Source: Pseudomonas sp. PICF141
GTDB lineage: Bacteria; Pseudomonadota; Gammaproteobacteria; Pseudomonadales; Pseudomonadaceae
Reading direction: 5' to 3'
Length of the DNA stretch: 64,000 nucleotides
Assembly (NCBI RefSeq): GCF_002286815.1
Contig: NZ_MUNM01000055.1
Location: forward strand, 151,735-215,734
Part shown: piece after piece, positions 32,742 to 41,623 of the stretch
Position numbering within the stretch: the stretch's first letter is position 1
Layout: every line of letters begins with the position of its first letter
Notes under the pieces: model-generated
Databases searched by the model: none
Seen by the model: the letters and a program-made list of their open reading frames with translations, nothing else
What the model was told of the DNA's origin: nothing
Made by a program: the position numbers and the translations under genes

Positions 32742-33776
32742 ATGGATATCACTGAGCTGCTGGCTTTCAGCGCCAAACAAGGCGCGTCTGACCTGCACCT
32801 GTCCGCCGGCCTGCCACCGATGATCCGTGTCGACGGCGATGTGCGGCGTATCAACCTGCCGGCCCTGGATCACAAGGAAGTGCATGATCTGATCTACGAC
32901 ATCATGAACGACCTTCAGCGGGTGGATTTCGAGAAGCATCTTGAAACCGACTTTTCCTTCGAAGTGCCTGGCGTGGCGCGGTTTCGGGTCAATGCCTTCA
33001 ACCAGAACCGGGGGGCGGGCGCGGTATTCCGGACCATTCCGTCCAAGGTGCTGAGCATGGACGATCTGGGGATGGGGGAAGTGTTTCGCAAGATTACCGA
33101 AGCCCCCCGGGGCCTGGTGCTGGTGACCGGGCCGACCGGTTCGGGCAAGTCCACCACGCTGGCGGCGATGATCGATTACCTGAACAATCATCGCCATCAC
33201 CACATCCTCACCATCGAAGACCCCATCGAGTTCGTCCACGAATCGCGCAAATGCCTGATCAATCAGCGCGAAGTTCATCGCGATACTCGCAGCTTCGCCA
33301 CGGCGCTGCGCTCGGCCCTGCGCGAGGACCCGGACGTGATTCTGGTGGGGGAGATGCGTGATCTGGAGACTATTCGGCTGGCGTTGACTGCCGCCGAGAC
33401 CGGTCACCTGGTCTTCGGCACGCTGCACACCACGTCGGCGGCGAAAACCATCGACCGGGTGGTGGACGTGTTTCCGGGGGACGAAAAATCGATGGTGCGC
33501 TCGATGCTCTCCGAGTCCTTGCTGGCGGTGGTGTCACAGACATTGATCAAGAAAATCGGCGGTGGGCGGATTGCCGCCCACGAAATCATGATCGGCACTT
33601 CGGCGATCCGTAACCTGATCCGCGAAGACAAGGTGGCGCAGATGTATTCGTCGATTCAGACCGGAGGGTCGCTGGGGATGCAAACCCTGGACATGTGCCT
33701 GAAGGAACTGGTGACCAAGGGGGTGATCAGCCGCGAGCATGCGCGGGAGAAGGCGCGCTCGCCGGATAACTTCTGA
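32742..33776 (+). CDS. pilT: Type IV pilus retraction ATPase PilT
   Basis: A 344-residue hexameric secretion ATPase that drives pilus retraction. Walker A is GPTGSGKSTTLAAM near 130, the Asp box and Walker B run through EDPIEFVH and EDPDVILVGEMRD, the His box through HLVFGTLHTTSA, and the retraction motif AIRNLIRE lies near the C-terminus. The ATG at 32742 follows a strong GAGGAG site. It belongs with the Pil-Chp cluster functionally, though 8 kb away. Confidence 0.97.
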   Translation: MDITELLAFSAKQGASDLHLSAGLPPMIRVDGDVRRINLPALDHKEVHDLIYDIMNDLQRVDFEKHLETDFSFEVPGVARFRVNAFNQNRGAGAVFRTIPSKVLSMDDLGMGEVFRKITEAPRGLVLVTGPTGSGKSTTLAAMIDYLNNHRHHHILTIEDPIEFVHESRKCLINQREVHRDTRSFATALRSALREDPDVILVGEMRDLETIRLALTAAETGHLVFGTLHTTSAAKTIDRVVDVFPGDEKSMVRSMLSESLLAVVSQTLIKKIGGGRIAAHEIMIGTSAIRNLIREDKVAQMYSSIQTGGSLGMQTLDMCLKELVTKGVISREHAREKARSPDNF

Positions 33777-33795
33777 GAAGAGCAGCGCGGGACCT

Positions 33796-33926
33796 GTGGC
33801 GAGGGGGCTTGCCCCCATTCGACTGCGAAGCAGTCGCAAGCTCGGGCAATGCGGTCTTTCTGATTAAGCTTGGTGGCAGGTATTGGGGCCGCTTCGCAGC
33901 CCAACGGGGGCAAGCCCCCTCGCCAC
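33796..33926. repeat. ~130-bp palindromic intergenic repeat, copy 2
   Basis: GTGGCGAGGGGGCTTGCCCCC with inverse GGGGGCAAGCCCCCTCGCCAC and inner arms CTGCGAAGCAGTCG/CCGCTTCGCAGCCC. It lies between the convergent pilT and NlpC/P60 genes. Confidence 0.9.
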
Positions 33927-33933
33927 AATCAAA

Positions 33934-34557
33934 TCAACGCTGAACAACCCGCAATGCGTTCTGTTCTTTGGGCAGAACCCGCTTGGCCACGACGTAGTGG
34001 TTTTCCCAGTACGGTTTCTTCAGGGTGTCGATGGTCACCGACTTGCCACGGCGGGGTGCGTGGATGAAGCGGTCGTTGCCCAGGTAAATGGCAACATGAT
34101 TGACCCGACGGCTCTTGATGTTGAAGAAAATCAGGTCGCCTGGCTTCAGATCGTTGCGATCGACCTTCTCGCCATGACCGCTGGCCATGGCGTTGGAGGT
34201 ACGTGGCAGATCAAACGTGGCGTCGTTGAACGCGTATTTCACCAGCCCGCTGCAATCGAACCCTTTGCTTGGGCTGCTGCCGCCCCAACGATAAGGCGTA
34301 CCGAGCACGTTTACCGCGCGGCTCAACACGTTGCTGCTTTCCTTGCTGGCCATTGGCGGTACCAGCTTGCGGTTAGCGCTACTGAGTTGGGTGGAGCGTT
34401 TTACTGTCTGTTTGTTGTTTTTGCTTGAAGGAGCAGAAACATGGGATTTGGGGGTGTAACCATTAACGTTGGGAAGACGTTGCTCACGATTGGTGGCGTG
34501 GGCGGCCAGGGGCAATAATAGGCAAATGGTTAGCCATGTCTTGAAAAATGGACGCAT
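33934..34557 (-). CDS. NlpC/P60 family cell-wall hydrolase
   Basis: A 207-residue secreted endopeptidase. A signal peptide ends near HA (about 21), a basic linker spans about 25-75, and the NlpC/P60 domain follows. The catalytic Cys is in FDCSGLVKYAF, the His in NHVAIYLG, and the third residue is a His in FIHAPRRG. It probably cleaves peptide stems of peptidoglycan. Upstream lies a 249-base gap in which I see no gene. Confidence 0.93.
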   Translation of the reverse strand: MRPFFKTWLTICLLLPLAAHATNREQRLPNVNGYTPKSHVSAPSSKNNKQTVKRSTQLSSANRKLVPPMASKESSNVLSRAVNVLGTPYRWGGSSPSKGFDCSGLVKYAFNDATFDLPRTSNAMASGHGEKVDRNDLKPGDLIFFNIKSRRVNHVAIYLGNDRFIHAPRRGKSVTIDTLKKPYWENHYVVAKRVLPKEQNALRVVQR

Positions 34558-34806
34558 TAGGCAAGGCTCGTAGGGGGAACGCGCAACTTTATAACAGCTT
34601 TTTTTGCCCTTCCGAGGCCGTTTGTCGATTCAAGCGGCGGGGCACGGAACTAAAAAGCGACAAAATTGACGGGAGCTGTCGGATAAAAGTCAGGAATTAC
34701 AAGGCTTTGCCCGAAATGAACGTAATAATTGCCGTATGTCGGCCGCCTGTAAAAAAGTCACAAAGAATTCAAGAATATTTCTCTATCGTGTGAGTCGAGG
34801 TCATCA

Positions 34807-35226
34807 ATGAACCCCTATCAACACCCCGTTTCAAAGCAAGACACACACAGCAAAGTGATTGGTTATCTGTTGTGGATTTTCGGTTTTACCGGGGCTCACC
34901 GCTTCTATTACGGCAAACCGGTGACCGGGACGATCTGGTTTTTTACCTTGGGTTTGCTGGGTATCGGCTGGTTGATCGACCTGTTTCTGATCCCATCCAT
35001 GGACCGCGAAGCGGACCTGCGCTTTACCGCTGGACCCATCGAATACAACGTGGCGTGGATTCTGCTGACGTTTCTCGGGGTCTTCGGTGTGCACCGGATG
35101 TATCAGGGGAAATGGATCAGCGGGTTGCTGTACCTGGTGACAGGCGGGTTGTTCTTTCTGGGAGTGTTGTATGACTTCTGGACGTTGAATGACCAGGTGT
35201 CTATTCGCAATGCGCAGAACCGCTGA
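34807..35226 (+). CDS. Double TM2-domain membrane protein
   Basis: A 139-residue membrane protein with two TM2 domains in tandem (about 15-65 and 80-128). Each has the family pattern in which a G-x-H-R-F/M-Y segment (FTGAHRFYYGK and VFGVHRMYQGK) joins two helices. Function is unknown. A ribosome binding site is weak. The upstream 249 bases are AT-richer than average and hold no other frame that I trust. Confidence 0.85.
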   Translation: MNPYQHPVSKQDTHSKVIGYLLWIFGFTGAHRFYYGKPVTGTIWFFTLGLLGIGWLIDLFLIPSMDREADLRFTAGPIEYNVAWILLTFLGVFGVHRMYQGKWISGLLYLVTGGLFFLGVLYDFWTLNDQVSIRNAQNR

Positions 35227-35232
35227 TTAATT

Positions 35233-35361
35233 GTGGCGAGGGGGCTTGCCCCGTTGGGCTGCGAAGCGGCCCCATTATTGGCAACCGCATTCCTTCAGAC
35301 AGAACTCCATTGCTGATTTGCGACTGCTACGCAGCCGAACGGGGGCAAGCCCCCTCGCCAC
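35233..35361. repeat. ~130-bp palindromic intergenic repeat, copy 3
   Basis: Same family as the copies at 4270 and 33796. It fills the space between the TM2-protein stop and the pyrC' stop and is the only feature there. The left arm has one G fewer (CCCCGTTGGG). Confidence 0.9.
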
Positions 35362-35365
35362 AGGT

Positions 35366-36637
35366 TTACGCCTGGTGACTGATCCGTCCATCCACCAGGG
35401 TGTAACGCACCACACCCGGCAAGCTATGGCCAATGAACGGGCAGTTTTCGCCCTTCGACAACCAGTTTTCACCGGCCACGGTCGAGGCCGCAGGGTCGAA
35501 CAGCACGATATCTGCCGGCCCTCCCACCGCCAATTTGCCCGCTGGTAAACGCAACGCGTCGGCAGGGCCGGTGCTCAAGCGTGCGAGCAGCGTTGGCAGA
35601 TCCAGCAAACCGTCTTCCACCAGGGTCATCGCCAGCGGCAGCATCAGTTCAACACTGCTGATACCCGGCTCGGTCGCACCGAACGGCGCCAGTTTGGCAT
35701 CGCGCTCATGGGGCTGGTGATGGCTGGAGATGGCCGATACCACCCCCGACTTCACCGCTGCCCGCAGGCCGTCGCGGTCGGCGCGGGTGCGCAGCGGCGG
35801 CTGCACGTGATAGAGGCTGCTGAAGTCGATCAGCGCTTCGTCGGTGAGGATCAGTTGATACAACGCCACGTCCGCCGTGACCTTCAGGCCACGGGTCTGG
35901 GCCTGAGCGATCAGTGCCACACCGCGAGCGCTGGTGAGCTGGCTGAAGTGTGCACGCACGCCGCTTTGCTCGACCAGCAGCAGATCCCGGGCCAGGGCCA
36001 CGGTTTCAGCGGTTTCCGGAATGCCCGGTAAACCGAGGAAACTTGCCGTCGGGCCTTCGTGAGCCAAGCCACCTTCTGCCAGATCATGGTCTTGCGAGTT
36101 GAAAATCACCGTCAGGTCGAACGTCGCTGCATATTCCAGCGCCCGGCACAGGGTGCGGGTGTTGCGAAAGCTCTCCAGACCGTTGCCGAAGGCCACGCAG
36201 CCGGCATCGCGCAAGGCGACCAGTTCGGCCAGCTGTTCGCCGTCCAGGCCTTTGCTCAAGGCGCCAATCGGGAAGACCTTGGTGTTGCCGGCTTCGCGGG
36301 CGCGGTCGAGGATCAATTCGGCCACGGCCGAGGTGTCCAGCACCGGTTTGGTTTTCGGTGGGCAGCACAGGCTGGTCACGCCACCGGCCGCCGCTGCGCG
36401 GGTTTCGCTGGCGATCGAGCCTTTGCGGCTGTAACCCGGCTCGCGCAAGGCGACGTTCAGGTCAACCAGGCCGGGGGCGGCCACCAGACCTTTGGCGTCG
36501 ATGGTGTCTACTGCAACGAAACCCGCTGGAGCGGCGCCGAGGGCGACGATCTTGCAGGCTTCAACGTGGATATCAGTCACTTGATCCAGGCCGCTGGCCG
36601 GATCGATAACGCGTGCGCCGAGAATGCTGAGCTTCAC
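35366..36637 (-). CDS. pyrC': Inactive dihydroorotase-like PyrC'
   Basis: A 423-residue amidohydrolase-fold protein. Active dihydroorotases have D-x-H-x-H-x-R at the metal site; here it is VDLNVALREPG, so both His ligands are lost, as in the non-catalytic PyrC' of Pseudomonas. PyrC' forms the dodecameric aspartate transcarbamoylase complex with PyrB and is needed for its assembly. Its start overlaps the pyrB stop by 4 bases. Only established knowledge of P. aeruginosa and P. putida ATCase supports the structural role. Confidence 0.93.
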   Translation of the reverse strand: MKLSILGARVIDPASGLDQVTDIHVEACKIVALGAAPAGFVAVDTIDAKGLVAAPGLVDLNVALREPGYSRKGSIASETRAAAAGGVTSLCCPPKTKPVLDTSAVAELILDRAREAGNTKVFPIGALSKGLDGEQLAELVALRDAGCVAFGNGLESFRNTRTLCRALEYAATFDLTVIFNSQDHDLAEGGLAHEGPTASFLGLPGIPETAETVALARDLLLVEQSGVRAHFSQLTSARGVALIAQAQTRGLKVTADVALYQLILTDEALIDFSSLYHVQPPLRTRADRDGLRAAVKSGVVSAISSHHQPHERDAKLAPFGATEPGISSVELMLPLAMTLVEDGLLDLPTLLARLSTGPADALRLPAGKLAVGGPADIVLFDPAASTVAGENWLSKGENCPFIGHSLPGVVRYTLVDGRISHQA

Positions 36638-37638
36638 TGGGCGTTCTCCTGCTCGAATTGGCGCTGGGCTGTTTGCCCGCTCATGGCCATGGACAGCACA
36701 GCCATACGAATCGCGATGCCGTAGGTCACCTGGTTGAGGATCACCGAGTGTGGGCCATCGGCCACCGCCGACTCAATTTCTACCCCGCGGTTGATCGGCC
36801 CCGGGTGCATGACGATGCAATCGGGTTTGGCGCCGGCCAGGCGCGCGGTGGTCAGGCCGAACAGGCGATAGAACTCGCCTTCGCTCGGCAGCAGCCCGCC
36901 GGTCATGCGTTCACGCTGCAGGCGCAGCATGATCACCACATCGACGTCCTTCAGGCCTTCGGTCATGTCGGTGTAAACCTTCACACCGTATTGCTCGATG
37001 CCGATCGGCAACAGGGTTTTCGGCGCAATCACGCGAATGTCCGGGCAGCCAAGGGTTTTCAGGGCCAGCATGTTCGAGCGCGCTACCCGCGAATGCAGGA
37101 TGTCGCCGACGATGGCCACCGAAAGGTTTTCGAAGCCGCCCTTGTGCCGACGAATAGTGAGCATGTCGAGCATGCCCTGGGTCGGGTGGGCGTGACGGCC
37201 GTCGCCGCCGTTGATGATGGCCACCTGCGGGCAGACATGCTCGGCAATGAAGTGCGCCGCGCCGGAATCCCCGTGACGCACGACGAACATGTCGGCGGCC
37301 ATGGCTTCCAGGTTGCGCAGGGTGTCGAGCAGGGTTTCGCCCTTGCTCGCCGACGACGTGGACACGTTCAAAGTGATCACATCGGCCGACAGCCGCTGGG
37401 CCGCCAGTTCGAAGGTGGTGCGGGTGCGGGTGGAGTTCTCGAAGAACACGTTGCACACGGTCTTGCCGCGCAGCAACGGGACTTTCTTCACCGCCCGGGC
37501 GCCGACTTCGAGGAACGAGTCGGCGGTGTCGAGGATTTCCGTCAGCAACTCGCGGCGCAAACCGTCGAGCGAGAGGAAGTGGCGCAGCTGGCCCTGATCA
37601 TTGAGCTGCAGCGGGCGCTTGGTTTCTAGAGGCGTCAT
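36634..37638 (-). CDS. pyrB: Aspartate carbamoyltransferase catalytic subunit
   Basis: A 334-residue enzyme joining carbamoyl phosphate to aspartate in pyrimidine synthesis. The carbamoyl phosphate motif STRTRTTFELAAQRL near 75-89 and the aspartate-binding region MLRLQRERM are present. The length equals the P. aeruginosa PyrB, including its N-terminal extension that binds effectors. The ATG at 37638 is chosen because the upstream six residues are not conserved. It lies between pyrR and pyrC'. Confidence 0.97.
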   Translation of the reverse strand: MTPLETKRPLQLNDQGQLRHFLSLDGLRRELLTEILDTADSFLEVGARAVKKVPLLRGKTVCNVFFENSTRTRTTFELAAQRLSADVITLNVSTSSASKGETLLDTLRNLEAMAADMFVVRHGDSGAAHFIAEHVCPQVAIINGGDGRHAHPTQGMLDMLTIRRHKGGFENLSVAIVGDILHSRVARSNMLALKTLGCPDIRVIAPKTLLPIGIEQYGVKVYTDMTEGLKDVDVVIMLRLQRERMTGGLLPSEGEFYRLFGLTTARLAGAKPDCIVMHPGPINRGVEIESAVADGPHSVILNQVTYGIAIRMAVLSMAMSGQTAQRQFEQENAQ

Positions 37639-37665
37639 CGCGAGGGGGACTCTCAATAGGGCGAA

Positions 37666-38169
37666 TTAAAGGGCGAGGTCTTGAAGCTCGAGCTTGAGTT
37701 CCGGGCCGGACAGTTTCACGCGTTCGTGGGCCGCCAGCGACAGCGTCGCGCCGACCACGTTCGGGCGGATCGGCAGCTCACCGGCGTCCAGGTCCAGCAG
37801 GCATACCAGCGTGACGCTGGCTGGGCGACCGTAATCGAAGAGCTCGTTCATCGCCGCGCGGATGGTCCGACCGCTCATCAGCACGTCATCGATCAGCACC
37901 AGGTGCTGGCCTTCGATCTCGAACGGCAGCGCCGATGGGCGTACTTGTGGATGCAGGCCGTTCTGGCTGAAGTCGTCGCGGTAGAACGAAACGTCCAGCG
38001 TGCCCAGTGGCGAATCGCTGCCCAGTTCATCGAGCAATGCCTGCGCGACCCAGACGCCACCGGTCCGAATACCGATATAGCGCGGTTCACTGATGCCACG
38101 GTTTTCCAGATAAGCCTTCAGACGGATCGCCATCTGGCTGATCAGTTCGGCGGGATTGGGCAGGCTCAT
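37666..38169 (-). CDS. pyrR: PyrR, uracil phosphoribosyltransferase/regulator
   Basis: A 167-residue PRPP-binding protein with the motif LVLIDDVLMSGRTIRAA near 90-106. In Gram-positive bacteria PyrR is an RNA-binding attenuation regulator; in Pseudomonas the linked gene is thought to affect pyrBC' expression. It lies upstream of pyrB with a 27-base gap, and 99 bases downstream of ruvX. Confidence 0.95.
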   Translation of the reverse strand: MSLPNPAELISQMAIRLKAYLENRGISEPRYIGIRTGGVWVAQALLDELGSDSPLGTLDVSFYRDDFSQNGLHPQVRPSALPFEIEGQHLVLIDDVLMSGRTIRAAMNELFDYGRPASVTLVCLLDLDAGELPIRPNVVGATLSLAAHERVKLSGPELKLELQDLAL

Positions 38170-38268
38170 GGTTTGCTCCTTCTTTGTCCCCAGCCAAATG
38201 CTGCTTGAGAGGTGGCTCGGGTTGTCGCTAAGGGAGTCGCCGCAGCGGCTCTTCAGAATTAGGTGCGG

Positions 38269-38706
38269 TCAGGATTCGAACAATGCGCTGTTTTCGTCAA
38301 GCCAGCCCTGCAACAGCAGAGCGGCGGCGATGGCATCGACCGGGTTGTCGCGGTAACTGCCTTTCTGGCCGCCACGGACCAGGCGTTCGCCCTTGGCCTC
38401 GAAGGTGGTCAGGCGCTCGTCATGGGTATAAAAGGGCAGGTTGTAGCGGCCGTTCAGGCGTCGGGCGAACTTCTCGGCCCGCAGGCACATGTCGCTCGGC
38501 GTGCCGTCCATGTTCAGCGGCAGGCCGACCACCACGGCGTCGGGTTTCCACTCTTTAATCAGGGCTTCGACCTGATTCCAGTCCGGAATGCCGTTTTGCG
38601 CCTTCAAGGTGCACAGCTCACGGGCCTGCCCGGTAATCACCTGGCCGACCGCAACGCCGATCTGTTTGGTGCCGTAATCGAAACCCAGAATCAGCCGCAG
38701 GGCCAT
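38269..38706 (-). CDS. ruvX: Holliday junction resolvase-like RuvX (YqgF)
   Basis: A 145-residue RNase H-fold nuclease. LGFDYGTKQIGVAVG is the first acidic strand and VVGLPLNMDG and DERLTTFEA continue the family signature. It is involved in pre-16S rRNA processing, with an older label as putative Holliday resolvase. Its start shares one base with the algH stop (TGATG). Confidence 0.95.
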   Translation of the reverse strand: MALRLILGFDYGTKQIGVAVGQVITGQARELCTLKAQNGIPDWNQVEALIKEWKPDAVVVGLPLNMDGTPSDMCLRAEKFARRLNGRYNLPFYTHDERLTTFEAKGERLVRGGQKGSYRDNPVDAIAAALLLQGWLDENSALFES

Positions 38707-39278
38707 CAGGCGTGCCCTGCCTGGCTGGTGAGCAGACTGAGATTGATGCCCAGATGCCTGGCCGCCGCTTCAAGGCGTAATTCGCTGCTGGTATTGAACA
38801 GGATGTCGGCGTTGAACGGGCAGGTCAGCCAGGCGTTGTCGGCCAGTTCGGCTTCCAGTTGCCCGGCTTCCCAGCCGGCGTAGCCGAGGGTGATCACACT
38901 TTTCGTGGGGCCAACGCCGTCGGCAATGGCGAACAGCACATCCTGCGAAGTCGACAGCGACAACTCGCCGTCCAGATCAACGGTTGCCTGATAGGTTTTC
39001 CCCGACGGGTGCAGGACAAAGCCGCGATCGGTTTGCACCGGGCCACCCATGAAGATGGGCACATGCTGGCAGAGTACCGGCGGTTCGATTTCGGGGCGCA
39101 ATTGCTCGAGGATATCGGCCAGGTTCAAGTCCTGCGGGCGGTTGACCACCAGCCCCATGGCTCCATTGGCCGTGTGCTCGACGATATAGGTCAAGGTGTG
39201 CGCAAAGTTCGGGTCGGCCATGTGAGGCATGGCGATCAGGAAGTGATGCTTGAGGTAGCTGGGGCTGACGTTCTTCAT
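38706..39278 (-). CDS. algH: UPF0301 protein AlgH/YqgE
   Basis: A 190-residue cytoplasmic protein of the YqgE/AlgH family. The start MKNVSPSYLKHHFLIAMPHMADPNF and the FMGGPVQTDRGFVLH segment are characteristic. It was first linked to alginate regulation in P. aeruginosa; the molecular role is unsettled. A frame reaching 39416 would translate the palindromic repeat upstream and is rejected. It is coupled to ruvX. Confidence 0.93.
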   Translation of the reverse strand: MKNVSPSYLKHHFLIAMPHMADPNFAHTLTYIVEHTANGAMGLVVNRPQDLNLADILEQLRPEIEPPVLCQHVPIFMGGPVQTDRGFVLHPSGKTYQATVDLDGELSLSTSQDVLFAIADGVGPTKSVITLGYAGWEAGQLEAELADNAWLTCPFNADILFNTSSELRLEAAARHLGINLSLLTSQAGHA

Positions 39279-39326
39279 GAGCGCTAGTGTGGCGTTGGAG
39301 GGGCAAACTGACAAGCCGAAGCAAGT

Positions 39327-39404
39327 CAAAAGATCGCAGCCTTCGGCAGCTCCTACATTGAAATGTGTACATCTGTAGGAGCTGCCGAAGGCTGCGATCT
39401 TTTG
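39327..39404. repeat. Palindromic repeat pair of the AGATCGCAGCCTTCGGCAGC type
   Basis: Two 30-base perfect inverted arms (CAAAAGATCGCAGCC... and its inverse) separated by 18 bases, between the tonB-like stop and algH. It can break the operon or stabilise transcript ends. Confidence 0.9.
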
Positions 39405-39412
39405 ATTATCGG

Positions 39413-40312
39413 TCAATTACTGGACAACCGGTCCCCACGGGCAAACTTCCACGTGCGAATGATTTCCAGACGATCAATGTCCGACAGATCCCCGGTGAAC
39501 GGTGCAAACGGCGCCGCGAGCCTTACGATGCGCTGCGCCGCCTGGTCCAGCAGCGGCTGGCCGGACGATTCCAGCACCAGCACTTCATACAACGAGCCGT
39601 CGCGATTGATCGAGACCATCAGTCGCAAATTGCCGTAAATCTGTTTGCGCCGGGCTTCATCGGGATAGTTGAGGTTGCCGATGCGCTCGACCTTTTTGCG
39701 CCATTCATCTTTGTACCAGGCACCCTTGTCGCGCATGGTCGACGCGGCGCTCAAACGGTGAATGCGCGGGCGCTTGGCATACAGCTGTTGTTCACTGGCC
39801 AGTTCCGCCTCCAGGCTGGCGATGTCGCTGGACAGCTGCGCGCTGTCGAAGGTAGGTGCCACGACCTTGGGTTTGGTCTCGGTCTTGATCTCTTCGCGCT
39901 TGGTCGCGGTTTTTTTCGGTTTCGGCGCGACAGTCGTCACGGCTGCCTTGGGGGCGGCTTCCGGCACTGGCGGCGTGGCGGTTGGCGGTGGGGTGACTGG
40001 CTGCACCTTGTTGTCCTGGAAGGGCGCGACCTCGGTGGTCTTGGGCGTCGCCTTTTTTTCCAGGGTGCCACTGCCTTCCTGATTTTCCTGGGCGAGAAAG
40101 TCAGCTTTCGCAGGCTTCTTTTCGCTTTTGAACGTGGCGAGGGTAATTTCCAGGGTTTTGCTGATTTGCTTGGGTTCGACCATGGAGAACCCGACGCCCA
40201 ACAGCAAGGCCAGGTGAATCAGCGCCGCCAGAAACAGGGTGAAACCGAGGCGATCAGCCGGACGCACGCCACGGTAGGCGAGTTCAGGGGGCAGATCGGA
40301 CGGAAGTGTCAT
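39413..40312 (-). CDS. TonB-like energy transducer
   Basis: A 299-residue protein with a single N-terminal membrane anchor (about 25-45, LGFTLFLAALIHLALLLGVGF), a Pro/Lys-rich periplasmic linker and a C-terminal TonB domain (about 210-290, GNLNYPDEARRKQIYGNLRLMVSINRDG). It couples proton motive force to outer-membrane transport. No exbB/exbD is adjacent, so it must borrow them or serve another system. The ATG at 40312 lacks a clear ribosome binding site and lies beside a 12-bp inverted repeat. Confidence 0.88.
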   Translation of the reverse strand: MTLPSDLPPELAYRGVRPADRLGFTLFLAALIHLALLLGVGFSMVEPKQISKTLEITLATFKSEKKPAKADFLAQENQEGSGTLEKKATPKTTEVAPFQDNKVQPVTPPPTATPPVPEAAPKAAVTTVAPKPKKTATKREEIKTETKPKVVAPTFDSAQLSSDIASLEAELASEQQLYAKRPRIHRLSAASTMRDKGAWYKDEWRKKVERIGNLNYPDEARRKQIYGNLRLMVSINRDGSLYEVLVLESSGQPLLDQAAQRIVRLAAPFAPFTGDLSDIDRLEIIRTWKFARGDRLSSN

Positions 40313-40316
40313 AACC

Positions 40317-40372
40317 AAAAACCAACATAGAGTTTTTCACGAGCCCGGCATGATAACGCAATGTTGGTTTTT
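40317..40372. repeat. Perfect 12-bp inverted repeat upstream of the tonB-like gene
   Basis: AAAAACCAACAT and ATGTTGGTTTTT are exact inverses 32 bases apart. On the minus strand the A-rich arm comes first and the T-rich arm last, ending 4 bases before the tonB-like ATG. It could end gshB transcripts or hide the start region. Confidence 0.75.
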
Positions 40373-40455
40373 AGCTTCAAGCTACAAGTTTCAAGCGACA
40401 AGCTGTATGCCGCGTGCTTCAAGCTTGCGGCTTGAGGCTTGCAACTTGCAGCTTT
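40372..40455. repeat. Short-unit AGCTTCAAGCTACAAGTTTCAAG repeat region
   Basis: About 84 bases built from variants of AGCTTGAAGCTTGCAACTTG and its inverse. It overlaps the last 12 codons of gshB and the space after it. Such Pseudomonas repeats form irregular hairpins and may act as the gshB 3' end. Confidence 0.75.
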
Positions 40456-41390
40456 TTCTCTATGGCATCCATCAGAAGGCCACCAATGTCGGTGCCGAAA
40501 GCGTTATCGATCTCGCGAATACAGGTCGGGCTGGTGACGTTGATTTCGGTCAGATGCTCACCGATTACGTCGAGACCGACGAACAGCAAGCCCTTCTCAC
40601 GCAGGGTCGGGCCGACTTGCGCGGCGATCCAGCGATCTTTCTCGGTCAGCGGTCGGGCTTCGCCACGACCACCGGCGGCGAGGTTGCCACGGGTTTCACC
40701 GAGCGCGGGAATCCGGGCCAGGCAGTAATCCACCGGCTCGCCGTCGATCATCAGGATGCGCTTGTCGCCATCAACGATCGCCGGCAGGTAACCCTGGATC
40801 ATGATTTGCTGACGGCCATGCAAGGTCAGGGTTTCGAGGATCACCGACAGGTTCGGGTGGCCCGCGGTGTGGCGGAAAATCGATGAGCCGCCCATGCCGT
40901 CCAGCGGCTTGAGGATCACATCACCATGATGATCGGCGAATTCACGCAACACATCCGGACGACGGCTGACGATGGTCGGTGGCGTGCACTGCGGGAACAA
41001 CGTGGCGAAGAGCTTTTCGTTGCAGTCACGCAGGCTTTGCGGCTTGTTGACCACCAGTACACCCGCATTTTCCGCTTGTTCCAGCAAATACGTGGAGTAG
41101 ACGAACTCCATGTCGAACGGCGGATCCTTGCGCATCAGGATCACGTCCAGATCGCTCAGCAGCGCGTCGCTTTCGGCGCCCAGCTCAAACCATTTTTCCG
41201 GGTTGGCGAATACCTTCAGCGGACGCATCCGCCCGCGAGCCTGGCCTTCGGCCTGATACAAATCGCGCTGTTCCATATAGAACAGTTCCCAGCCACGCTT
41301 TTGCGCGGCCAGTAGCATGGCCAGCGAACTATCCTTTTTATAGGAGATGCTGGCGATAGGATCCATGACAATCCCGACGCGAACGCTCAT
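40419..41390 (-). CDS. gshB: Glutathione synthetase
   Basis: A 323-residue ATP-grasp enzyme joining gamma-glutamylcysteine and glycine. SVRVGIVMDPIASISYKKDSS is the family N-terminus, and VNKPQSLRDCNEKLF, KPLDGMGGSSIFR and EINVTSPTC are ATP-grasp motifs. The last dozen residues (EKKLQVASLKPQA) are encoded by a repeat element and are not family-like. The ATG at 41390 is the conserved start. It diverges from pilG. Confidence 0.96.
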   Translation of the reverse strand: MSVRVGIVMDPIASISYKKDSSLAMLLAAQKRGWELFYMEQRDLYQAEGQARGRMRPLKVFANPEKWFELGAESDALLSDLDVILMRKDPPFDMEFVYSTYLLEQAENAGVLVVNKPQSLRDCNEKLFATLFPQCTPPTIVSRRPDVLREFADHHGDVILKPLDGMGGSSIFRHTAGHPNLSVILETLTLHGRQQIMIQGYLPAIVDGDKRILMIDGEPVDYCLARIPALGETRGNLAAGGRGEARPLTEKDRWIAAQVGPTLREKGLLFVGLDVIGEHLTEINVTSPTCIREIDNAFGTDIGGLLMDAIEKKLQVASLKPQA

Positions 41391-41623
41391 GGGGTTTTCC
41401 TCGAAATTGGGGTGAAAAGCGTTGTGAAAAAGTGGCGTCAGAGTGGCGCTGAGCGGGTTCCCGGTCAAGGAAAAACCACCGCCAGGGTCGCCCGATAGAT
41501 CGGATGGGGAGACTGTGCTAAAAAGGCTGGCATGTCGTGCTGGCCCTTGATCAATAAGGGTTTCGAGCCCTCGACTGCCCGTAGAGGGACAATTTGATTC
41601 ACAAAGGCGACGGTAGAGCCACT

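Noticed and set aside
34548..34793. 81-codon plus-strand frame between the NlpC/P60 and TM2 genes
   Set aside because: It starts inside the NlpC gene on the opposite strand and has no likeness or ribosome binding site.
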